A DNA stretch of 64,000 nt. Source: Brachionus manjavacas (lineage: Eukaryota; Rotifera; Eurotatoria; Ploima; Brachionidae). The notes beneath the pieces are model-generated. The model made no database searches, was not told the origin of the DNA, and saw only the letters and a list, made by a program, of their open reading frames with translations. The position numbers and the translations under genes are program-made. Location: positions 62,001 through 126,000 of the forward strand of contig JAHQIY010000002.1 of assembly GCA_019054805.1 (NCBI GenBank), read 5' to 3'. Of the stretch, positions 26,001 through 41,000 are shown one piece after another (the first letter of the stretch is position 1; each line of letters opens with the position of its first letter).

Positions 26001-29000
26001 TCAAATCTAGAGGTTCATTTAATTATTTTCTTTTGACTTAAGCGTAATTATTGTAGCCTGAGTCAACCAAAATTTTAGTTCCATAAAAAAAAAATATTTT
26101 TTATTTTTTTAATTCGAATAAATTTGAATATTTGGACAAAAAATGCACTTTTTAGACCTTGTTATATTTGTTTGACAAACATTTAAGCTTGATCTTTATC
26201 TTAAACATCCACTGAACTAGGTCGAGTGGCATACACCGCTCCGAGTTCTATTCGAGTCGAATTTGCTGCGGGACAGAACCCGAGGCAAGTTGTGCAATTA
26301 ACTTTACTTAAATTTGTTTTATTCAAAAGCGTTAGATCAGTGCTAAAGAAGCCGATGAAAAAAACAAAGCCTAGCAGCCGAAAGCTGACCGTCCTGAGCC
26401 TGGACAGTTGTGTCACTGGAGCCAAGATGGTAGTGGCCGACTCAGAGAGCCCCAGCAGCAGCAGTAGAGCGCCAAGCATAGAATCATCACGAGCACACTC
26501 TTCAAGCAAAAGTATTTATGAAAATATTTACTCAAATTTTAGCTAATTGCTTCCTGCGAGGTTAATGGCAGATTAAGTCAATCTATTGATTAGAAACTCT
26601 TTTTTTTCTTTTTCTTTTTTCGGGAAACCCTGGTTACGTGCAGTACAAAATACCACTTAGAAAAAAAAGAGGACAACCATTTAGTTATTATTTAATGACA
26701 TTTAATTGTCGTGATTAAAGCAGTATTTGGCGAACAGCGACTGACCCAATATTCTACTTGTAATTGGGACATGTTTGCTAAGAAAAGCTACACTTTGGTT
26801 GCCCTCGAGCTTATTTGTATAATTAAAATTTAAATATTCAATGTGTAGATGCTCGCTCGACGATTAAATAGTGATTAAATTTTTTTCAATTAGGAGAAAA
26901 TAATTTAAATTTCAAATTTTTTTTAATCACTCAAAGTTGTGAACCCGTTCCATTTTAATCCGAGAGCTAAATTCTTTTCCATACAATATTTTCCAAATGG
27001 TATTATCTATTAAAAAATTTGGGGTTAAGCCAGCCGAATTGTTTCTTATCAATTCTAAAGCCCAAAGATGCCTTGATATTCAAAAAGATTACTATTTAAT
27101 GCCTAGTAGATTTTTTTTTTATCAAATATCACTAATTACAAATATTCAAGGATTTAGCAACTTCACTTCTGTTACCACTCGCAAATATTTTCCTAAGTCA
27201 TTGGCCATTTTGGTGGCATTTTTTAAATAATTTTTTTTTTCGAATTTTCTTCACTACAGTTGATTCTAATTATTTTTTAGTTTCTTTTTCTTCCAAACAA
27301 AAGGCTTATGGGTACACTGGGATCCATTTCAAAATATATCAAATAATTTTTGTTATACTTAAATCCAAATATTTCATCATATAGAACAGAAGCCATGAAG
27401 AAATAATAGAAAATATCAAATCTAAATGCTTAGCAAGTTTCGGTTGTTTTTTTTGTAAATAATTGTTGTTCATTCAAAAATGACAATTTAGCAATTTTAT
27501 TTCCCTAAGGACATTAAAGAGCTGAGATTTTATAGAACAAAAAAACACAATTTGTAGACAAAACTTAATTTAAATTAACAAAAAATTAAATTTTTTTAAC
27601 GTAATCAATAAAAAGTTAAATTTTTGAAAAATTTATATAATAATTTTTTTGAATTTATTAATTTTTATTTTGAGTGTAAAACTAAAGTCATTGTTAATCA
27701 GAATTTAAATGTGGCAAATTGAAGATCATGATCAAATGTAAATTTCAAATCAAAATTTGGAGTTTTAGATTTAAAAATAAGTTTTTCTATCAATTTTTTA
27801 AATAATAAATGGATAAATTTTATTAAACATGAATTTTTTAATCTTTAATAAAGAAGAAAACTAAATGAAGTTTTATCTGAAATAAAAATAAAATCTTAAT
27901 CGATCTTTCGAAATTTTGCAGTACAAAATTTAATTTTTTTAGCTGCATTTAAAGCCAAAATTTGGATATTTTAGTGTGAATTTAAATTGATAAAGATTCT
28001 AGAGGAATAAATTAAAGGTCAATTAAAAAAATTTTTTTTTTTAAATAAAGATAATAAATATTTAGTTTTTAAAATTAAAAAAAATTTAAAAAGGCTTATT
28101 TAATCATTTTTGTTAAGATTTTAAATCTATTAACTTCCCTTTGCCTTAAATGTTTGCTCTTTATTACACCTCAAACTAAAGACTTGTAGATTTTTTAACC
28201 TTTGAGCATTTCGATTTTTTGTCTTCCTTTAAATTTAATTTTCTCTTTAATTAAAAGCTTTTATTTTGAATAATTTTAGGTTACTTTGATTTAATAATTT
28301 AAAGTAAGGCAACATATCAATTATTTATTAGGTATTAAAATATTTGATTTTCTATTTATGAATAAATCATTGTTTGACCTAAATAGATGAAATCAGATTA
28401 TTGATACAAATCGAGATTAAATTTTGTGCTGTAGATTTTTTAGTGCATTTTTTTAGTTAAACAAATGCTAAAATAAGATTTTAAACGCCCTTTGTTTAGT
28501 TTGTTTGTCTAGTCGATATTAATTCACAAGTGCTTCCAATTATTGTTAACAAACTTAAACTTTTTCTAGTCGTTTCTTTATAAGCTTGTACTTGTAGTTC
28601 TTTAAATCTAATTAAGTTAATGTTCATTTAAATTTTTTTAATAATTTATAAAAAAAATTATTTAATAAATGTGGCGTGGTTCAAGATTATTATGTTGGCT
28701 TTTTCACATTAATGGCGAAAGGAAAGTTTGTGCATCAAATAAACAAAAAAATGGATAATTTTACTAGATAAATTTTATTAGAAAATTAACCGAATAAACC
28801 TTGAAGTGATTTACAAATTAAATATTTTCTAAATTTTTTTACCAAATCTGTCCACAGTCCATATTTTAATTACGAGATTCATTTTTATCTTGACATTTGG
28901 AAACTTTGTGAATGAAAGACTCTATTTGTTAGGAATCTTGATTTGATGTAAAAATTGATTTTTTCTATTTGGCATCCTAAAACAATTTCTAAATAAAATA

Positions 29001-32000
29001 AAAAAAATAAGCAAAACTTTTAGCTCTAAGACATGCTTAATTCTGAATGAATGCTTGGAAGATGGTTCTGTAAGCTTGGCAAATATTTGTTTATGTTTTA
29101 GAAGTTTTCGTGTATGCTAATCGACAAGGGGCCAAAAAGAATTTTATTAGGACACTTCAATTTTTAGTCATCCCAAAAAAAAGTTCAAGAAATTAACGAA
29201 CTCATCAGAGCAAAAATGGGTCCGGAAATTTTTTTCTTTAAAAAAAATTATTTGACATTTTTTCGTGCTTCTAGTGTCGAGTTTAATTTTGAAAGTATAA
29301 AATTCTATCAGAATGCGTGCATCATTTACTAAGGCGGATTGATAAATATTTAAATTTCTTGACCCATTTGTTTACAGTTTTATATTACCAAAAAACTTAA
29401 TTATTTATTAATTAAATTAATATTAGGTCTGATAACCAATCTTTGATATATCTGCCGGACTGGATATCTTTCTCTACAGCATTCAAACAATAAATTATTT
29501 TCAGAGTTTAACAATTAAATTATAATCGTTTTCCGATTTATTCTGATACATTTAATTTAAATTAAATGCTTCATTTCTAATCACATATTGCTTAGCTAAA
29601 ATTAGTAAAAGCAAAACAATTAATTTGAACAAAATTAAACCATTATCATTTTTTCTAGATTTCAAACCATCCAAGCATACAGTCAACAACTGTTGCCATA
29701 GAACCAAAAACTGCATCGATCTGGACTTGCACGCTCACCATCACAAACATTTGTTTCCATTCTATTTCAGCTATAATCTCAAAGGTAATAATCCTTGATT
29801 TATCTGGCACACCTGTTAGCCTTAGTAGCCCAGAGCTAATTAAAATAAAGATCTTTGCAATTTTTTTTTCTTTAATTAAAAATTTATTTTAGATAGTGAT
29901 GATGATTGTTTAAATAAAAGGACAAAAAATTTGTTCAAATCATCAATGAATCGAATAGATAATACTCATGCAACTTTTTTGAATTGTCTCCGCGACTGGA
30001 ACGACCCATTTCTCCACGGCCACAAGCCGGTAAAGCCTTATGGTTGCCAGCGGTGTGAGTCATGCGCGTGTCGCTCGGTGCACTCGTCGACAAACTCGCT
30101 TAACCGCGAGTCTTGTTCCAATCAAACCGAGCCCAGTCGCCACTACCCACATTCCAAACTAAACAAAAAAATAGCACAGCACCCACTTTTGGCCGGCTTT
30201 CAGCCCATTATTCGGTGCCGATCAAGTGTCAATGTGCCCAAAACCATAAACCAGTGTATCAAAATTGCCAAGCCTCGATCAACACCTCTTTATTCACGCA
30301 AAAAACTCAACAATTCAAAAAGGTGCAATAATTCAATTGAAAGCGACAAAGAGAGCTCGGACAATGTCAGCAAGGATGAAGAATTCAAAATTTTATTCCA
30401 ATCTTCGCCCGACATCAGCCTCACATCAAAAGGTAGGATTTTTATTGACGAAAATTTTATTTAAATCTGTATTGACAAACGCTTTTGATCTCAATTTATT
30501 AAATAAAAAAAAATTTACAATTAAAAAAAACGATCGTTTCCGGTGTCATTAACTTTAAAAATATGCATTTTTAACATTAAATATTTGAGTAGCCATATTT
30601 AATTAATAATATTTTTTTTGTGTTTTAAATTTATTTATCAAATAATTCATTCTTCAATTAAAGCTAAATTAATAAATGAAATTTTGCAAATTGTGTTTTT
30701 CAATATTGGCCAAATCTAGCTTTCGATTTTCTTTAAAAATTTTTAGTTCACCTTTCAATTTAAATTTATTGCGTGTTGTTAAAAAAAAAGTTCAGATTTT
30801 GCCATTAAAACAAAGCATCTTATTATTTTTATAGGCTCAATTTATTTATCTAATGGAAAAGAATAACATGTTTGAAAATAATTGAATCGTTTAAAAGTGC
30901 GCTTTACTACTATTTATTGTTTTCTTTAGATTAAACAACTGGTGGGTATATTGTACAGTTTATTTTAAGATTATAATTTATTTAAAGAGCTTTTTTATTT
31001 AAAAAAACATGAATATAACAAGATTTTATTGAAAAAAAAGAGTTTTTTGAGAAAGTAGAGGATCAACTTTTAACCCTTGAGCGGCGGTGATATAAATTTA
31101 AATATTGATTTAATAAACTCGAAAATTTTTTATAAATTTTTTTGACAAATGAATTTAATTTTTCTTCTAGCAATATTATTTCCTTGTAAACATCTCATCA
31201 ATAATTTAATGCTATAAATTAAAGAAAAAAGTTTAAGTAAAATGAGGACAGGTGATTGATTATTTGCTGTTTTTCATTTTTAATAATTCATTTGTAAAGA
31301 AAGAGGGTTTTTGGTTTGTTAAAATAAAAGTCGCACGAAAAATGTTCAAATTCAAATTAAAAAATTCTGCAACAGTTCTAAATTTATCAAATAATCATAG
31401 AAATAATAGATTAAAATTTCTTAAGCAGTAAGTCAGTATTAATCATATGAAGACGCTTTAAAATTAGTGCCAAAATTGCTTACCTAAAAGTCAATTTTCT
31501 TAATTCAAATGATTAATGCTTTATGTAGCTACAAGTCTGTAATTTTTGTATATTTTTTTCTTGTTTATTTTCCACTTAACCTGGGAAGAAAGCTCAAAAA
31601 ATTAGCTCTTTTGATTATAGTTACTTAGCATCTTGAAGTTGATGATCAATTCAAAATATTATTTTTTTAGATATCAAAAATTTTATAATAAACTCAAGAT
31701 TAAATGAGATTTAACGATTTTTAAATTTAAATTTAAAAACTAATTTATTGTAAAGTTTATTTTGAAATTTTTTATTTCAAAAATATTGAAAGGAAAGCTC
31801 GAACTTTTCATTCTATTACCTAGTTGGAATTTAATTTTTAAATTTAATTTTTAATTCTAGATTCAAATAATTTTTTATAATAAAAAATTTCAAAATAAAC
31901 TTTACAAAAAATTAGTTTATAAATTTAAATTTAAAAATCGATTTTATCAATAAGTTGAGAAAATATTTTATATGTATTTTTTTCATTTTTTTTAAATAAA

Positions 32001-35000
32001 CTAAACATGTTAAGCATGTTACATCAAAATTTCTTTAATTAATTCAAACACTAATTTTAAAATCTATGGATAAATACTTGAAATGATATTTTGAATTGAT
32101 CATCAACTTCAAGATACCAAATAAATATAATCAAAACACACATATCTTGTACTGATTCTGATTTTACTAGTCGACACCTGATTTAAATGCTTAATAAAAC
32201 ATTGAATTGGCGTTTTTGTTTTGTTTTACCAGTGAGGATTTTTAAGATGAAGTCACATTTGGTTTTGCTACTTATAAAAAGGGATTTGAAAAATTAAGAA
32301 AAAGATGTTTCTTTGAGAAAACATAAAAACCAATTTTTTAATTTAAACAAGTGACTAAGTAGAAAAATCCATTAAATTTACACATTAAAAAATTGTATAA
32401 AAAAATTTTATCTATGGTTGCCAGCAAGGCAAATTTATCAGCTTTGTTTACTTTTTGTAATTCAAATTAATAGAGAATAAAAAATATATATTGATTTCAA
32501 AATTTTAAAGTTCGAATTGTGAATAATCAGATTTGATCTATAGTTTTATTTCGGACAAAAGTATTCTCTTTTTAAATCTCTTGGCTCAGTCTAGGCAATT
32601 TTCTAGCTTCAACAATTTAATTAAGATCAAAGATAAAAAATAGATCTTTTTGAATTGAATGAAATCCCATGAGTTAAAGTTAAAATCTTTATGGAATTTT
32701 AAATTTAATATTAAAGCAAAAAATTTCTGGATGAACAAAAACAAATTTTTAAATTTTATTAATTCAGCCTTAAGCTAGTCAGAGCGATTTTATCTTTATT
32801 ATAAGGATATATCAAAATTTAGAGCAAGCTTTATTTGTTTGACTGGTTTATTGAGTTGTTTAAAAATGGCTTACCCTAAATGTGCATAATTCATGAAATC
32901 TATTCAATCGATTCTGAATAAATTTAAAATACGAGCTATTCAAGGTGATTTTTTGTAAATCAATTGACATTTGATAAATATATATCTGGATTATTTTATT
33001 AAAACATGTTAAAATTTACATTAAACTAAAAATAACAGCTAAATAATTATTTTAGTGTTAGTTTAATAGAGATAATATTAATTTTTTGATTTTTAATTAT
33101 TTTTAAATAATTTTTTCCTAAGTTTTTTCTAGTAGTAGTAGTAGTAATAGTTCTTGCTGCGACACCTAACATGTAGATTTTCTGAGCGCATCACCGCCAT
33201 TGACTGTGTAGAGCATTGAACTTATCTAAAGCCATTTTAAAATTAGCGGTTTACTTAGATTTCACCACATTTTCTGGCAACTTATTCCAACGCGGAACTA
33301 CTCTGTTTGAGAAAAATACATGTCTGGCACATACTGCAGACGCAAAATCATTTCTAATTTGAGCTTGGAAGCTTTCTCTCTGGACTCTGATGCTATTTCC
33401 TCTTAACGCCCCGGCTGGTCCCTTGTTTTCTGATTTATTCACTAGATTCTTGACCAGGTCTACCTTTTCTATTTCATTCACTAATTTTTACATTTCAATT
33501 AGGTCCCCTCTCACTCTCCTTTCACTCAGCTTTTTCAGTCCAAATTTCGTCAGCAGACAACGGTATTTTAATTGCCCTCTCTTGCACCTTTTCCAACGCA
33601 TTCACATCCCTTTTCATACTAGGATTCCAAACCTGCACTGCGTAAGCTAGGTGGGGTCTCAACATGGATATTTACAATCTTACCCACAGTCTTTCCTCTC
33701 TACTTGTAAACGTTCGCTTTAGCATTCCAAGTATCCTATTCGCTTTCGCACAAGGGCTTTTCACTTTGCTGGTCCACTTTAAATCTGATGAAACCATCAC
33801 TCCAAGATCCCTTTCACACTCTGTGGTTGCTAGTATAACATTCCTGTTGCTTTTTTGAGTATATTTATGCCTTTCATTTAGTCTGCCGAATTGCATTACT
33901 TTACATTTGTTAGCACACAGTATCATACGCCAAACCTCTATCCATTGACATTCTGCATCCAGATCTTTCTGTAACAACATTACTAACTATGCCGAGTATT
34001 CTCGAGTCATCTGCATACAATTCCATTCTATTTGAAACGGAGTCAGGTAGGTCATTTAGGTCATTCATATTCTAAATGGTAATACAACAAATTTATTATT
34101 TATTTAGTAAGATATATATAAAAATGTTCTTGACCTTTACTTGCAATTAAAGTGTATCAAGAAAATTTTTCTTATCATGTAGTGAATTAATCTTTAAATC
34201 TATTGAAAAAAAAATTATAACATTATAAAAATACTCATAAAGTAAATCCATTTAAAAAATCTATTTGCTTTTTATTATATTCCTCATCAAAAATGTCACA
34301 CCAGAAATAAAGTTAAAGTTTAATCTCAAGTGTTTAGTCTATTAATTATTTGTCTATTCCTTTTACGTTGATCTTCACATTTTTCAGCAATCGAACAATT
34401 TAATCTAATATATTAATATTTCATATTCATTTTTTAATTTCTTATTTTTTTAAAGCAAAAAATTTTTGGTTTTTAACAAATATAATTATAGATTACCATC
34501 AATATTTGAGCTTAAGTAGAAGAAAACGATATATGACTCTTTTAAAATCTTTAAAATTTAAACAACTTAAATTTTTTTAATTCTAATTCAATATTTCTAT
34601 TCAATTTTTAATTTTTTGATTGTGAATTTTGTTTATAGGTATCTAAAAATTTGTTCTGACAAAAACTTTCTTTAGCATTTAATGAAAATTAAAGAATTCA
34701 AAAAATAATTTTAATATTAAAAAAGACGGTTCGATGTTCTTATTTCAAGCTTGAAATCTGAGTCTAATTTTTGATTTTAAATGGAAGACTTCAAAAAATT
34801 ATTCAGATATGAATTGGATTAATAGACTACAGGGAGCCTGAATTGTGACAGAAAAAGCATACTTCTAATAATTAGTTTCTCAATTGGGTATTTTATTTTA
34901 GTCAAGAGATTAATAGAAATTTAACAAATTAACTTTTTATTCGTAATTTTTTAATTTAAATCAAAGTAAAAAAAATAAATGCACAAAATTTTCTAATGAT

Positions 35001-38000
35001 TTTGTAAAATAATATAATTGATATTTGTCAATCATTAAAAGAAATTAAAATTAAACAATTGAACGTGATCAGTTTGAATTTAAAGAAAATAATTTTAATT
35101 TTAAACAATATTCAAAAATTTTTGATAAATTTTTTTTCGTAATCAAAAAGACACTATTCTGGATGTGTTGAAATAAAACACCTATTTTTTTCAAAAAAAA
35201 ATTTGCTATTTTCTAAAAATCTTACAAAGTATCTCTCGAAATTTTTTTTTTTTTTTTATATTTGATTTTAATACCTTAAAAAATTAAAAAAAAAATAATC
35301 TAAGTTTTTTACAGTAATCACGAAGCGACTCACAAAATGTCTTTTTCAATTTCTAAATTTAGCATCACTCCATTCGCTTTAAATTTCACTAAGCTTTTTT
35401 CGATATTAATAAATTTATCGATTATTAATGACCCTAATCAATTTAGATATCCCAGCAGAATTTAATCTAATTCAAATTAATGTCAAAAAAATATTCTATT
35501 TTTTTCATTTTAGGTACGAGCGAACTCGTGCAAAATAATGAAATGCTACGAAAAACAAATATGGACAAAACGGAAAGGGATGAATTTTTGATGGTCGGGT
35601 CACTGCGGGACACAAAAGATCATGATCTGTCAATAGAAAAACATGAGCTGCAGTGTTTAGATAATGATAACAAACTAAAATTAGAGAATGGTGATAATTT
35701 GATAAATGTGCTGAGCAGTAGCACGTCTAGCTCTATTGAGGACATTGCCTATGACGATTCACTGCAGGGTGACTCGTTCGAATCGGATAGGTAGGTTTTA
35801 ATTGAAAAAGTCTTTCAACCATTTTTGATCAAATTGTTTACGTCATAAATTTAGCTTTTCCCATATTTTTATTTTCCCAAGAGATATCTAGCCTAATCTT
35901 GCTACAAATATTTCATTCATAGAAAAAATGTCACATATGTAGCTAGAATGTGGGCAGCATATTACTAAATTAATGTTGTTCAAAGAGTGTGGAGCTCAAT
36001 TGTCGGACACATTACATATAAAACTAATAAGTGTCATATTTTGCCACTTAAAAAGAAAAATAGAATAAAAAAAATTTTTTTTGTTAATTTTATTTATTAA
36101 AATTTATAGAAAACTAATAAAATAAATTCCTAAAAAAATAAGTAATGGCCTATTAGACTATTATGTCAATGGGTCATGAGTGGAACAAATTAAATTTGTA
36201 CGAGCTCAGTCTGAGGACCAAATTTTGTTTATATTTATCTTTTTTTTTTTGCTACGGTAAATAAACCAAGTGACTTAAATTGGCTTTTTTCTTTTTTAAA
36301 GTTTAATGCTCGATTGTGACAAGAAGCAGCTCGCGAAAAAAAATGACAGATCAGAATTGAAAGAAACAAGCTTATGCCAAGCCACATCGACATTTGTCAG
36401 CGATCAGGACTCAATGTCAAAAATGGATTTAATAAACTTGAATATTGATGAAGCAACTAAAGAAAAAGGCAAGTATTTTGTCCTCATCTAAAATAAACCC
36501 TTTGAAAACAAAGCTGTCCCTTATTTTTTAATTAATAAACTAACTATTTCAAGTAATTTCTCTCTTAGTTTTAAGAAAAATAAGTTTAAATCATAACAAA
36601 ATCCATGACTGAACTTGGCAATAGACAGAGCGGGTTCAGTGGTGCGTAAAATTTTGTACAAGTTAAAGACAGTCAATATTAGTTTTTTATTTCGTTTAAT
36701 ATATATGTTTTGTGAAGATTAGGATTTTGGTAGTCTATTCCATTATAGTTACTTTTTTTTGGCTTATGGTATAAAGCTAAACAAATATCCATTAGAAATT
36801 CATGTCTATAAATAAAAGCCAAGTAAAGAGATGTGAATTTTTGTCGCACGAGTGAAATGTCCTTTCTAAATTTAATCAAAAAACGACTGCTGAACCAAAC
36901 TCACAGTCAAGTGGAACCGGTGGACGGTGTGCCGCGCATGAGCCGCCAAGACCGCCACATAAGCAATAGTGAACAAAAGTTGAGCTCTTCGCACACTTTT
37001 AAATTGTTTAAAAATTTGAAAAAAAAGTGGAAGAGCTCGTTTTCCCTCAGGGATAGCCAGTACCCGGATCTCGAGAGCTCGCACTCAAATGTAGCTGTAA
37101 ATAAAAAATTAGGAAAGAAAACTTTTTCTTTACGCAAATTGTATAAACACAAAAATGGCTTGCCAAAACACATATCCATTCCTAAACTTTTCAAAAAAAG
37201 AATTAACAAAGTCAGTAAGTACGGTTTTAAACTTTTTCAAGTTTTTTTTTTAAATTTTTTTTCTAAATTTAACAATTGTATAATCAAAAAGCTAATACAC
37301 TTATTTTTTTTTAACAAACTCTGATAAATTGTTTTTTTTCAAGTTTCATTCAATTAATATTAGTTAATTTGACCCTTTAACACAAAAATGATTTTTATTT
37401 TCAAATATTTCTTGATTAGGCTCTTTTTAGGCAATTATTCTCAAATATCAAATTTAATTTTTTCGCGAAAAGTCTCATTTTTTTTTAAGCTGAAAGAAAG
37501 GGTACCAAAATTTATAAAACAAATTAGAATATTGATGTATTTCTTCACATTAAACGAGGTGCTCTAATCATGTTTTTCACTACAAAAATATTACCAAAAT
37601 AAAAAAATCTTTTCAATTTTTTCTCCTCTATAAAGGACAGGACCTATTCATTTTTTACATGATTCATGAATTTTCTTTTAATCGAGTACCTTTGAAATAA
37701 AAAATAATTCAAATTAGTTTTAAAAAAATTTCCTGTTTACTAGTTTTTCTTTTTTTTTTTTTAATTCAATGATGTAAAGTTGGACTAAAATAGAGAATGG
37801 ATTTTAGTCCTTATATTAATAATTCAAATTTTTTTTTATAAAAAATATTAGTTCAGTTTTAAAATTAGATAAAAATAACTTGCATTTTTTATGTGATTTG
37901 CTATAGTTTGAAAAATAATGCATGGCAAGATTGCTAAAATATTAGCATTGAAATAAATAGTGAAAACAAGAAACCTTTGAGAGCTAATGCAGCATGGTTT

Positions 38001-41000
38001 TCTAATCATTAAATAAAAAGCTAATTTAAATTTTTTCTGATCGATCAATATAAAATCTAATTTTGATTGAGTTTTGAAATTTATTAAAGTCAAGGATTTT
38101 TTATCTAGACTTCTTTTTCTTCAAGAAAATTACTTTAAAAAAAATTGGTGTCTTTTTTATAATAATGTCATGTAATGATTTTATTATCTGCTTTTTGTTT
38201 CTTTGCATAAATTTTAAATTTGAAAAAAAACATTCCGATAATTTAAAACAAAATGTCATTGCTTTGAAAAAATAATAAATATCTAAATAATCATTACTAG
38301 TACCTGAAAATTAAAAAAAAGTATTCGAATTTCTTCGAAAGGTAAATTTAAGTAGAAATTTATTTGAAATTAAATTTTTCAAATAAAAAAAAATATATCT
38401 AATAGGACAAGACTGAATCAAACAAAGAGTAAATATTTTTTTTCGTTTAAAGCTTTAAATATTAAAATATTTGATTTATCATATTTGGGCGTTTATTTAT
38501 TAATGAATTTAGAAATGTGATCTTCAGGATTATTAATTGCTTGAATTATACAAGCACAATTTTATTTCAAGAATATTAATTATAAATGTTAGTCAATGAC
38601 TTATTTGTTTTTTTCAAAATAAATCATTATAATTTTTGTGTAATTTAAAAATACATTAAAATCAACTTATTGATTGATTCAAAACATTTTCAAACAGATA
38701 TATAAAATTTTGCTAAAACTAGTAAAAAAAAATCCAGAATTTACATTAAAAGCTTTAGTACTAATTTGGATTGAATTTTTTGTTCGAGATAAAAGTCAAC
38801 TGTTTTTCATTAACTCAGAATTAATAACTAGTATTTTGCAATTAGAACTAAAATTTCCTGAGCAACATAAATTAATAGAAGTAAATTTCAATAATAATAA
38901 AAAGCAGGACGAAATATTTTTTATCTGTAATCATAAATAAAAATTTCTTTTAACACCCAAAATTAACGAGATGAATATTTCTAATTTTCAAAATCATTAA
39001 GTATTTTTGACGTAAAATCACGCTAAGAATAAATATACTATTTTTCTTAAATTTTTAGTATTTATTTATTGGCATCACAGTGTAGAGCATTGGCTTATTG
39101 AAAAAATTAAGAGTAGTTTAAAAAAATTGAAAGTTTAATTTTGCTAACATGAAAATGAAATAAATAATTTGAGACAAGTCTTAATAGATTCTTAGGATTT
39201 AAATATTAAATTTAAAAATAATTTACATTCTTCTAAAATTAGTTTCTGAGAATAAGTTGAGACAGTGAAGATAAAAAACCGAAATTGATCCGATTAAATT
39301 TATAAAGATTGCATAGTTTTTATTTTAAAGATCTCATTTTTATGAGGCTAGTTCTTGAGTTATTTATTCTAAATAATCTTGAGGTAAAAATTTGTTTATC
39401 CATCTTTCATTAATTTTAGAAAGACTAAAAAACAAGATTTTTTCAATTTCCAATTGAAAGTCCTTTTAACAAGTTCTTTCAGGTGTGTATATCTTGTTTC
39501 CTTGAATTAAAAAATGATCAAAAAGCATAGAATTTTTTAATATTTGATTTTTTCTTCCTGGTTAAATTTCGTTTTTAGATCTGTAGAATTTACAAATTTA
39601 CTTTTACAAATAATCTTGAATTTAAAAAAATAATGTTTAAAAATTTTAAGAGTGTTCATTAGAATTTTAAAAAATAAATTTTTTTTTTATTAAATTTTTG
39701 AAAAAATTTACTAGAAATTCTAAGTATACAAAATAAATTTAATTAATTCAAGCTTGGCTAATAAATTGTGTATTGGCATCTTACCAAACAAAAATGTGTG
39801 TTGAAAAAAAATTGAAATTTTTTATTCAAATTTAGTGCGTTGATTTTTTTAATATATTTTAAATTGTTAAGTATTTTGTAGAGAGATTTTAAGTGCGGTT
39901 ATTATAATAATAATAAATTTATTTTAAATTTTTTTATCAGAGAAATTTACAGCAAGCTTTTAATTATTAAAAATTATTTTTTAAAATAAAAAAAATAAAA
40001 GTCTCAATTGTATCAACAAAAAAAAGAAATCAATACAATAAATGCTTAACAATTATCCACTTAGTTAATGAAAATTTACTTCGTGACCATAAAAACTAAG
40101 ACCTTATCTTGATTAAATGGTTGTCAAAAAATTTGTTTGTTTGACAATCAAAATATGTCGCTGATTGAGTTTGATGAACAAAACAATAGATTAGAAAAAT
40201 CAATCATAATCTTTATTTATCAATACGAGCAAGTTTAGCTTTGTTGCGTAATCAATTTATAAAATTAGAGAATAAAATTGCTTCCAAAAGTTTATTTCCT
40301 AAGGATTAAATTATAAACTTAACGATGCCAAATTTTGCTCCAAGAAAGAAAGCTTAAAAGAACAAAAAAATTCTAAACATATTTTTTTTACACAGAATCG
40401 AGCTAATTAGCCAATTTAAACATCTGAGATATTTTGAAAATTTATTTTTAAATTCTAAAAAAAAATATTTGTTTTAACATCGCAGTAATCATTAATAATT
40501 TATGGTATTTGTTGATTTTATTAACTCAACCTTGATCCACTATTCAGTTGGATTTAGGCCATGTAATAAATAAATTGAAGCATATTCATATCAGATTCAA
40601 TTATAGGGTTTTTTACAACCTATTGAGTTAGCTGGTTCAAATATTTGCCAAAAACCGTAAAACAAAAAAATCAATTTGGTCAAGGTAGAAAGCAAATAGA
40701 CTTTTATGGCTTGCTGATTGATATTTTATCAGCAAATAATGAACTGATGCAACATCTAAAACTAGTGCGAGAGTCAAACTTTGATTTGTTTTTAGGCATT
40801 AATTAACTTGTATAGAATAAAAAATTAAAGCTAAATTAAAGCTCTCTCTTGTTGACTTGGAATTTTTTTATTTTCAAGTAAATGACCTGCATTGGCCACG
40901 TTTATGGCTGTTTCGCAAACAATACAAGTTCGACTAAAAACTAAAGCTCAATTTTCTTTAATTAAAATTTTTCTAAATAAAGCATTTCTAAGTGAAATTT

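Larger units (their letters stand above)
22882..30432 (+). other. Middle exons of the kinesin gene (low-complexity stalk)
   Basis: Exons from 22882 to 30432 encode polar, mainly disordered sequence after the FHA domain. An 18-nt microexon is inferred at 23205-23222. Exon 25253-25868 includes helical [20 protein letters not shown] and the motif [14 protein letters not shown]. Exon 29893-30432 is rich in Cys/His ([13 protein letters not shown]) without a clear zinc-finger spacing. The reading frame at 26221 works only if the AT-rich stretch 26285-26348 is removed as a short intron; reading straight through it would break phase with exon 25253-25868. Confidence 0.72.
30433..35513. other. Kinesin intron with hairpin element and LINE remnant
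   Basis: A 5.1-kb intron. Apart from the hairpin element (31609-32136) and the LINE remnant (33125-34075) listed separately, I see only AT-rich sequence. Confidence 0.7.

Noticed and set aside
26226..26546. Single 106-codon exon read straight through
   Set aside because: It contains an AT-rich middle (26285-26348) with a GC donor, and its start phase does not match the preceding exon. Splitting it restores the frame.
38674..38940. 88-codon frame in the intron before the giant exon
   Set aside because: AT-driven composition, no motif, and no phase-compatible splice sites needed by the gene model.
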